DNA from: Photorhabdus noenieputensis
GTDB lineage: Bacteria; Pseudomonadota; Gammaproteobacteria; Enterobacterales; Enterobacteriaceae
Direction of reading: 5' to 3'
Assembly: GCF_018448935.1 (NCBI RefSeq)
Contig: NZ_RCWC01000021.1
Location: forward strand, 22,040-86,039
Length of the DNA: 64,000 nt
The translations under genes and the position numbers were made by a program. Shown in pieces: positions 58,063-64,000 of the stretch (positions are counted from its first letter, which is position 1; the number at the start of each line of letters is the position of its first letter). Under the pieces are notes generated by a model. It saw nothing but the letters and a program-made list of their open reading frames with translations. It made no database searches and had not been told where the DNA came from.

Positions 58063-60540
58063 TCATTTCTCAGGCTCCTTGAACGGGGTCGGTTCCAGAA
58101 TTTTTCCCGCCCAACGCGCTTTGAGATCATCCTTGGTCATTTGCAACCGCCGTTCTTTGAGAAATTCCCTCTGCTGACGGGTCACTTCGCCCACGTTATG
58201 GGTGAACGCTTTTCTATACTCCGGTCCTGCTAACAGGGGGATCAGCTCGCCAGAAGTTAAATATTGCGCGGTCACTTCCCACGTTGTGACGGATACCTTG
58301 TCGGCGGCATCCGACAACATGTTGCCGACTTTTTTATCTTTCAAGAAAAACAACGCTGCACCAACCGGGTTCGCCGCTCCGACGACATTGCCAGCTATCG
58401 TCAGAGGTGATAAAGGCTTGTTACATTTCGTACCGAAATAAATTATCCGGTAACGGAAGTAACCGCCTGCCGGCTCACGGGTATCCAGAAGAGAGTACAT
58501 AAACCAGGCGCGGGAATCATGAACCTGATTGTCATACAGAGCGACCAACAATGACTCGGGTGACTCCTGCTGGCCGGTTTTTCCCACTGGAGCAGGCCGG
58601 AAAAGCGGTTTGACCAACGCTTCTCCCGCCGTTTTCATTTGCTGACATTCCTTAATATCATCATTACTGTCCCATATATAGAGCATGTGGTATGCGAGAG
58701 TTTCAATAGCAAATTGTTTTAGATTGCTTTGCTCACGACTTTCTCCCCGGTAGTCACGACCAAATTCCGCTGCCGCTTCCCGCAACTGGTTCTGGGCGGT
58801 TTCCGGGTCAAAATCCGGTACTCCCTGCATTAACAACGGCGGCGTTTTTCCTCCATCGCGAAAAAATTCATTCCACTGCGCTTTCCGTTTAGCCTCGACC
58901 TGCTGTTGTGCCGCTTTTTGTGCCTTTTCACTCTGTTCATAATGCGCCTTTTTCGCATCACGATTAGGAGCCTCATGAAAAAATGGCTCACCGAGCAGCA
59001 TGCCGTTGGCGTAACGATTGATACGCCAGGCTGTCAGCCAGTTCATCTGGTTTTCCATCGCCTGTTCCAACGCCACAGAGGCCCGCACCGGTTCAAAGCG
59101 GGCCGCTTCTTCATCCGGCAGGGGTTGTTTGGGCATCTCCAACCCCAGAGTCACTTGACGCCAGGCGTTGAAGCGGTTGACTAAATCTGGAGTGACCAAA
59201 AATTCCTTTCCTAATTCCAAAGACATTTTACGCCAATTGTCACTGGCTAAATCTGTAGGCAAAACATCTTCAGGAACTTTTAATGGTGCACCGATACCGA
59301 ATGCTGCTGCATACATTTCATGCAAGGCAATCTGTGATAACAGCAAACCATCGGTTTCACCTATAGCCTTACCCTGCTCTCCCGGTGGATAACCACCCCC
59401 CAAATCAGAATGCACGCCGGGATAAATCACCTCGGTGCTGCCTGTCGGGTAAGTGCCGTCCGAACGGCGAATGGAATCCATCGGGAAACACAACCGCTGT
59501 TCATGGGTCGAGACCAAGTGCACACAGCGTTTCACCAGACCACCGTAAGTCTCCTCCGATGGCAACTCCTGCGTGCCGTCTGCCCAGGCCATATGACCTT
59601 CAACAACGGGGATCATATGGGGCACCCCGACCGACGCCACCGTGTCAAACAATCCGAGAAATTCTACGCTGATGGGTAAATTGCTATCCGGGTCTGTATC
59701 GTGTTTATGTTGCAGACACTGAGCCGGTTTTTGGCCTGATTCTCTCGACGGCGGAAACAGTTCGGTCAGCCAGTTGACAAAAGTCCGTGCCTCCGCAGCC
59801 CCACGGGAAAAACCATACACATACAATTTCATGCCCAACAACTTACACTTACCCCGCCCCGGCTGACTGCGGGCTATCCTCAGTTCACGTTTTAAACTCG
59901 CAAACTGCTTATAAAACTCCTCATAGCGGTTATTGCTGCCCCCCAACTCCAGCATATTCCACGTGGTCGCCATCGCTTTCAAGGATTTTAGGGTTTCTTC
60001 GTTTGTCATCTGTTTTTGGGTCAGGTTAAAACGGAGAACATCAATCAACCGCAGTAATGCCCAATTGATCCGGTCCTCTCCCCCGCTAGCGACCGCCAGC
60101 CCCAATTTGCTGTAATCCAGTTCATTAATCTCCGGGAAAGGAGTTCCCACGCCGGGAATATAATACTTAAAGTACTTACCGCCGGTGCTCTCAATATTAT
60201 CCAGTAACGGCTTACCTGATGCCCCTCCGGCATAACCCGCCCCAATGGTTGCCTGGAAAAGACGGACAACATTGGTCGGATGATGAGGAATAGCCCGATA
60301 AAGGTCGTTATATAAATTATTGCCGGTTCCATCAAAAAACAGGCTGACATGCAACGTGTTACAACAGGGACGGATTACTCGGCGATTGGCGGCCAGACAA
60401 AGTTCCTGGTAGTAAGCTTTTTCCTGACTGCTCTGTTGCTGACAGTTTTCCCTGACCAGATAACTCTTGGCAGGTAACCGCCCCTGAGCCGGAAAAGGAG
60501 CTGGCAGCCAGACAAGATCATGGTGCTTTATTTCGGACAT
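58063..60540 (-). CDS. Tle1-type T6SS phospholipase effector (DUF2235)
   Basis: An 825-residue protein. The N-terminal half is a DUF2235 alpha/beta-hydrolase: LFFDGTGNN near residue 67, nucleophile Ser245 in VYGFSRGA, Asp299 in LGLFDTVASVG and His377 in GVHSDLGGGY, the expected Ser-Asp-His triad. Tle1 enzymes are known antibacterial phospholipases delivered by T6SS. The C-terminal 400 residues are charged, without a recognised domain. AAGGAA lies 7 nt upstream of the ATG, which overlaps the preceding lipoprotein gene by 13 nt, so the two are coupled. No VgrG or PAAR gene is in the window; the carrier must be encoded elsewhere. Confidence 0.9.
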   Translation of the reverse strand: MSEIKHHDLVWLPAPFPAQGRLPAKSYLVRENCQQQSSQEKAYYQELCLAANRRVIRPCCNTLHVSLFFDGTGNNLYNDLYRAIPHHPTNVVRLFQATIGAGYAGGASGKPLLDNIESTGGKYFKYYIPGVGTPFPEINELDYSKLGLAVASGGEDRINWALLRLIDVLRFNLTQKQMTNEETLKSLKAMATTWNMLELGGSNNRYEEFYKQFASLKRELRIARSQPGRGKCKLLGMKLYVYGFSRGAAEARTFVNWLTELFPPSRESGQKPAQCLQHKHDTDPDSNLPISVEFLGLFDTVASVGVPHMIPVVEGHMAWADGTQELPSEETYGGLVKRCVHLVSTHEQRLCFPMDSIRRSDGTYPTGSTEVIYPGVHSDLGGGYPPGEQGKAIGETDGLLLSQIALHEMYAAAFGIGAPLKVPEDVLPTDLASDNWRKMSLELGKEFLVTPDLVNRFNAWRQVTLGLEMPKQPLPDEEAARFEPVRASVALEQAMENQMNWLTAWRINRYANGMLLGEPFFHEAPNRDAKKAHYEQSEKAQKAAQQQVEAKRKAQWNEFFRDGGKTPPLLMQGVPDFDPETAQNQLREAAAEFGRDYRGESREQSNLKQFAIETLAYHMLYIWDSNDDIKECQQMKTAGEALVKPLFRPAPVGKTGQQESPESLLVALYDNQVHDSRAWFMYSLLDTREPAGGYFRYRIIYFGTKCNKPLSPLTIAGNVVGAANPVGAALFFLKDKKVGNMLSDAADKVSVTTWEVTAQYLTSGELIPLLAGPEYRKAFTHNVGEVTRQQREFLKERRLQMTKDDLKARWAGKILEPTPFKEPEK

Positions 60541-61043
60541 ACTTTTGGTTCCTTCATTTCCAAGGGTTCTTTAATCGGGTAGTTTGGGCTACCGTAGGCA
60601 TAACACGAGGTCGTAACTTTAATCTGATCACAGGGTAAGAAGTGCACCGTAATACCGCAGGTATCACCACCATTCTGATAATAAGGAACTGGCACTATCT
60701 GGCTATGCTGGCGTGTATAAACATCCATCTTTTTTACCCATGCCAAATATTTTTCGTAATCTGCATATCCAGGAAAACCCTTCATGCTCGCCTCTCCTGT
60801 CTCCCAATCCACCTTAACCGTCATCCCGGATCGCCACTTATCTGGAACTCGATAGCAGCAACCGCCGCCGCCACCTTGATATGGGCCGATAATATCGATA
60901 CCCGGTGTATCATCCACACTGAATCGGTTAATCGCCCATTTAGTATGGTTAATGGCGATAATTACTCCCGCCTGTGCCGAAAACCGGCTACAGGCGACCA
61001 GTAGCAAGCATAAAACCGCCAGCCTCAATTGTTGTTTTTTCAT
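60528..61043 (-). CDS. DUF3304 lipoprotein, copy B, next to Tle1
   Basis: A 171-residue predicted lipoprotein: signal segment with lipobox LLVAC followed by Ser, which favours the outer membrane. The body has the DUF3304 pattern: HTKWAINRF, the PYQGGGGGCCYRVPDKW segment, and a Cys-rich end (TVHFLPCDQIKVTTSC). DUF3304 proteins commonly sit beside DUF2235 effectors, and an immunity or accessory role is likely (inference). It overlaps the effector start by 13 nt. It is a close duplicate of copy A; the ends are nearly identical and the middle has diverged. Confidence 0.82.
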   Translation of the reverse strand: MKKQQLRLAVLCLLLVACSRFSAQAGVIIAINHTKWAINRFSVDDTPGIDIIGPYQGGGGGCCYRVPDKWRSGMTVKVDWETGEASMKGFPGYADYEKYLAWVKKMDVYTRQHSQIVPVPYYQNGGDTCGITVHFLPCDQIKVTTSCYAYGSPNYPIKEPLEMKEPKVCPK

Positions 61044-61059
61044 CTTCTATACCTTCACA

Positions 61060-61107
61060 TTAGTGACAATTTGGACTTGAGGTGCCTGTATGCGTTACTT
61101 CGGACAT
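61060..61107 (-). pseudogene. Stranded copy of the tle1 start
   Basis: After the end of DUF3304 copy A the sequence repeats the tle1 translation start: the same AAGGAACCAAAAGT leader, then ATGTCCGAA giving Met-Ser-Glu, as in the real effector (MSEI), and a stop after 15 codons. It shows that the duplicated unit comprised the lipoprotein gene plus the first bases of tle1. Confidence 0.75.
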
Positions 61108-61607
61108 ACTTTTGGTTCCTTCATTTTCAAGGGTTCTTTAATCGGGTAGTTGGGACTACCGTAGGTGTTACACGAGGTGGTAACTTTGACCTGATCACAG
61201 GGTAAGAAATGCACTGTAATACCGCAGGTACGTTGCCCGGTATAATCGGGTATTGGTACTACTTTGCTATGCTGGCGCTTCTGGGCTCTGATTTTTCTAT
61301 CCCATTCCAGATATTTCTCTCTATTTTCATATCCGGGAAAATCATAGGAGTAAGCCACTCCAGTCTCCCAATCCACTCGGACTGTCATACCCGGCTTCCA
61401 CTTCTCCGGGGCTCGATAGCAGCAACCGCCACCACCGCCCTGATACGGGCCGATAATATCGATACCCGGTTGATCATCCACAGTGAACCGGTTAATCGCC
61501 CATTTGGTATGATTAATCGCTTCAATGATTCCCGCCTGTGCCGAAAACCGGCTACAGGCGACCAGCAGCAGGCATAAAACCGCCAGCCTCAGTTGCTGTT
61601 TTTTCAT
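61095..61607 (-). CDS. DUF3304 lipoprotein, copy A
   Basis: A 170-residue paralogue of copy B with the same signal peptide and lipobox (LLVAC-S), the same PYQGGGGGCCYR core and the same C-terminus (KEPKVCPK). Residues from about 75 to 125 differ substantially from copy B, for example RAQKRQHSKVVPIP versus DVYTRQHSQIVPVP. AGGAG lies further upstream than usual. It is the first gene of the effector cassette after the tssM side. An immunity or accessory role is inferred from its position. Confidence 0.82.
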   Translation of the reverse strand: MKKQQLRLAVLCLLLVACSRFSAQAGIIEAINHTKWAINRFTVDDQPGIDIIGPYQGGGGGCCYRAPEKWKPGMTVRVDWETGVAYSYDFPGYENREKYLEWDRKIRAQKRQHSKVVPIPDYTGQRTCGITVHFLPCDQVKVTTSCNTYGSPNYPIKEPLKMKEPKVCPK

Positions 61608-62392
61608 CTTTAAATACCTACTCCTATTTACTCAATGGTGTCTCCAATACTGGCGACGTTATTAATAATTTCTACGGTCGTTGGCAGACAACACAAAACT
61701 AATAAAAGTTCGGCATGTCATTATCGTCATACCGGAAAATAACCTCGCAGGTATTTCCCGACTGGCAGTTAACCGGATCAAAGATATTTACACAGGCCAC
61801 TCACCTTTTCGCAATACATCATGCATAAACAGGATGAGCGATTTCTGAATTTTTCTATCTTCTCGGTGGGTGATTATAAAAATCAACTCTTTTTTTCAAA
61901 AAAATACAATTTTTAATGCACACCCCTTTATCACCGCCGATATAACAGCATGTCGAACAAAATATTTAAACTTCATGACAATAACATGACATTTATTGAC
62001 AAAAGTAAACTGGCATTGATTGCCATAAAATGAAGGCGGCCTGAATACGCGATTTTAATCACATCCCTATGATAACAATGCCTATTTTCATGTTATCCAA
62101 TAGATTATCGCTGTTTCAATCTCATCACTCCTTTTTTAATTTCAATTATCCCATCACGATAAAGAAGAATAATTCTCATTCATGCCATACGAATAATAAG
62201 GTAGCCAATAACATCAAGAAAACTGCATAGCAATATTCCCTCTTCACGGAGAAAAGGGTAATCATGGCTCTCAACCATACAGTCAAACACCTTCATCGGA
62301 ATATCTGTAGTGATATTTATCCTGACAACCATTCTGTTAACGAAAACAGTTAACGGTTACGCTATTCCCTGATTTATCGCCAATCGTATGCA
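61608..62392. other. Intergenic region between tssM and the effector cassette
   Basis: About 785 bp between the tssM stop and the first lipoprotein gene. It holds a probable gene relic at 61699-61895 and a weak inverted repeat built on two GTTAAC palindromes at 62335-62353. A promoter for the effector cassette is expected here, but none is clear. Confidence 0.5.
61699..61895 (-). pseudogene. Possible frameshifted gene relic
   Basis: Two minus-strand frames join into a sensible peptide if one base shift near 61782 is allowed: RKIQKSLILFMHDVLRKGEW then PV, followed in the next frame by CVNIFDPVNCQSGNTCEV and a terminal stretch ending in PNFY and TAG at 61699. There is no clear start. I do not recognise the family. 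The position beside the immunity-like genes suggests a decayed cassette gene. Confidence 0.3.
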
Positions 62393-64000
62393 TTATTCCT
62401 CCATCAAATCATCGTCATTTACCGCTGATATTGTCGTATGCTTACCCGGCTTCGTCACAAAGATATTTTTCGGCAATTTAAATCCGCGCAGTTTTAATAA
62501 TGCCAGCGGCCCTTCGCCCAATTCTGTGCGCAAAATCCAGGTCAACGGTAATCCATCCGGGGCAGTAAATATCAGTCGATAACGGCTTTCATCCAGTCTC
62601 TCCACTTTTGCCTGTGCCAGCCAGCGGATAAGCCCCCAGTTCCCCTGATAATCACCAAACAGCCTCGCTCCGGCATTAACACTAATCCACGTCAGCATCA
62701 CGCCCGGTTTATAGGTCTCTCCCGGCCAGCGAAAGCTCTGCCAGCTTTCCATCTGATTAAAATAACGCAGCTTCTGCCCATCTATCGTCAGGTCGGTTTC
62801 CACCACATCCCGCACCGCTCTGGCCCGCAGTTCAAACCGCAATCCCTGACTGCCATCGGCAAACAGCAGGTCCGATAACTGACTGAGCTGATTTATCGCC
62901 TTGAGAAAATCCGGGTTAATCTGCACGCCCTGACCATTCACCTCATCCACTACCCACTGGTTACCCGCTTTATGCAGTATCCCGCCTAACTGACGCGCCA
63001 AAAATTGCTCTATCCGCCCCGAATCTGACCGGATAAACTGCCCCAACATCGGCAATGAGATTTCACTGTCGCCACCGGCAAACGGATAACGGCCCGCAAA
63101 TGCCCGATTCCAGTTGTCCACTATCGCCCTCTGCCACTGGGTGTTCAGATTCGTCTCTGCCGGTTTCAGTACCCCCTGCCATGCCTGCGCTAACGGCTCG
63201 ATAAACAGTGTCTGACCAAAACTCCGCCATTGGCCGCCCAAACTGGCGGCTATCAGGCGTCCATAGCCCTGCGTATCGGTTAAATCGGTGCTTTTCCCTT
63301 CGAATACCGTCTTAGCCAGCGCATTCGCCATTGCCGGCGGATCATCGCTGTTGTTCATCTGTTGCAGTTTCAGACGCACTTCGGTTACCCGCGTGAGAAA
63401 GGTTTGTAAATTCAGCGTGCTGTCAGTCTTGATTCCCCCGGTCGCCCGGTTTTCTCCCATCAGCGCCAGCAACGGCCCAAAAGTTTCATCCATCGGCCCG
63501 TGCACGCCAGCCGTCTGTTGGTTCATCATTGGCGGCGTGTTTTTATTCAACAATGTTTTGGCGGATTTCACCAATGAATCCGATAACGTCGGCCCCTGTT
63601 GCCCGGTTTCGCCCTGATAGGCCAGCGTGTTCATCAACGCAATCAGCGGAGACTGACGCCCATCCGCCATCAGCGTTAGCTGGTCGATGACATCCGACAG
63701 GTTACGGGTTTTGTTCCAGCGCAGGCTGTTGAGAAAATCCTGCCACGCTCCGGCGAAATCGGTAAAGTAACGGGCGGTCAGCCGGGCTTTCAGCTCTTCG
63801 GGGGATACCGACGCCGAGACTGCCTGACGGTTATCACTCAGTACCCAGTCAATCGCCTCTTTACGTGACGCCACCGCCTCCGCTATCGCTTTTTGTATCC
63901 CGCCTTCCCACGCCTGACGGGTAAACATCCCCGGTATCACGTGAGAGGTGGTAAACAGCCGTTCGGCATCGGTGTCGCCGGTCATTTGCCTTAACGTCAG
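62393..64000 (-). CDS. tssM: T6SS inner-membrane protein TssM, C-terminal part (5' end beyond window)
   Basis: 535 codons of an open frame enter from the right edge and end at 62393. The sequence is the periplasmic C-terminal region of TssM (IcmF/VasK): the IcmF-related stretch (about FDPFVE-equivalent region absent here; LLFADGSQGLRFELRAR present) and the terminal beta domain (FNQMESWQSFRWPGE, then RLFGDYQGNWGLIRWLAQAK). TssM spans the inner membrane and periplasm and contacts TssJ to form the channel complex. The N-terminal membrane segments and NTPase-like domain should lie beyond 64000, with further T6SS genes likely upstream. Confidence 0.93.
   Translation of the reverse strand: MTLRQMTGDTDAERLFTTSHVIPGMFTRQAWEGGIQKAIAEAVASRKEAIDWVLSDNRQAVSASVSPEELKARLTARYFTDFAGAWQDFLNSLRWNKTRNLSDVIDQLTLMADGRQSPLIALMNTLAYQGETGQQGPTLSDSLVKSAKTLLNKNTPPMMNQQTAGVHGPMDETFGPLLALMGENRATGGIKTDSTLNLQTFLTRVTEVRLKLQQMNNSDDPPAMANALAKTVFEGKSTDLTDTQGYGRLIAASLGGQWRSFGQTLFIEPLAQAWQGVLKPAETNLNTQWQRAIVDNWNRAFAGRYPFAGGDSEISLPMLGQFIRSDSGRIEQFLARQLGGILHKAGNQWVVDEVNGQGVQINPDFLKAINQLSQLSDLLFADGSQGLRFELRARAVRDVVETDLTIDGQKLRYFNQMESWQSFRWPGETYKPGVMLTWISVNAGARLFGDYQGNWGLIRWLAQAKVERLDESRYRLIFTAPDGLPLTWILRTELGEGPLALLKLRGFKLPKNIFVTKPGKHTTISAVNDDDLMEE

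Noticed and set aside
1..64000. CRISPR arrays, tRNA or rRNA genes, complete insertion sequences
   Set aside because: I looked for spaced identical repeats, tRNA-like cloverleaf ends and transposase signatures and found none that hold up. The 23-bp repeats at 30598 are contiguous, without spacers.

Overview
The window looks like an accessory region of an entomopathogenic enterobacterium, most likely Photorhabdus (Xenorhabdus is the alternative). The grounds are two 127-bp ERIC-type repeats, very AT-rich intergenic DNA, two giant RTX/MARTX-like toxins, a stand-alone multimodular NRPS, a row of short PAS-LuxR orphan regulators and a type VI secretion (T6SS) cluster. I had no database access; families were recognised from motifs and remembered sequences.

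Layout, left to right. 1-7866 (minus): most of a first MARTX-like toxin, running off the left edge, with a YopT/C58-type cysteine protease as cargo just before the autoprocessing cysteine protease domain. 7867-9100: intergenic DNA with two ERIC elements, two minus-strand terminators and a fragment of a Xre/ParS-type antitoxin gene. 9101-27889 (minus): one 6262-residue NRPS with six modules and a thioesterase. Its domain order predicts a hexapeptide with D configuration at residues 1, 3 and 5; binding-pocket residues suggest four Val-like and two aromatic (Phe-like) units. 29234-30250 (minus): formamidase AmiF. 30598-33485: a patchwork of toxin-antitoxin genes: an AbiEi-like/Fic fusion behind four 23-bp repeats, then vapB with a broken vapC, meeting a Panacea-type antitoxin gene whose partner is also broken. 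33979-44559 (minus): a complete second MARTX-like toxin (3526 aa), paralogous to the first but with different cargo. 45788-46474 (minus): a small membrane protein and a broken small gene. 47319-49848 (plus): three PAS-LuxR regulators and one pseudogene of the same family. 50389-52543 (plus): a two-gene type II restriction-modification system. 52634-64000 (minus): T6SS genes tssE, tssJ, tssG and tssF and the 3' part of tssM, with an effector cassette between tssF and tssM (Tle1-type lipase, Tli4-like protein, two DUF3304 lipoproteins).

Functionally this is a weapons region: contact- or secretion-delivered protein toxins, a peptide natural product and an antibacterial/anti-eukaryotic secretion apparatus. 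Small defence and stability modules, many of them decayed, are wedged between the large genes. The most informative points are the cargo exchange between the two MARTX shells, the predicted D/L-alternating hexapeptide, the tandem-repeat operator in front of the AbiEi-Fic fusion, the head-on junction of two truncated toxin-antitoxin modules, and the duplicated lipoprotein genes that carry a stranded copy of the effector start.
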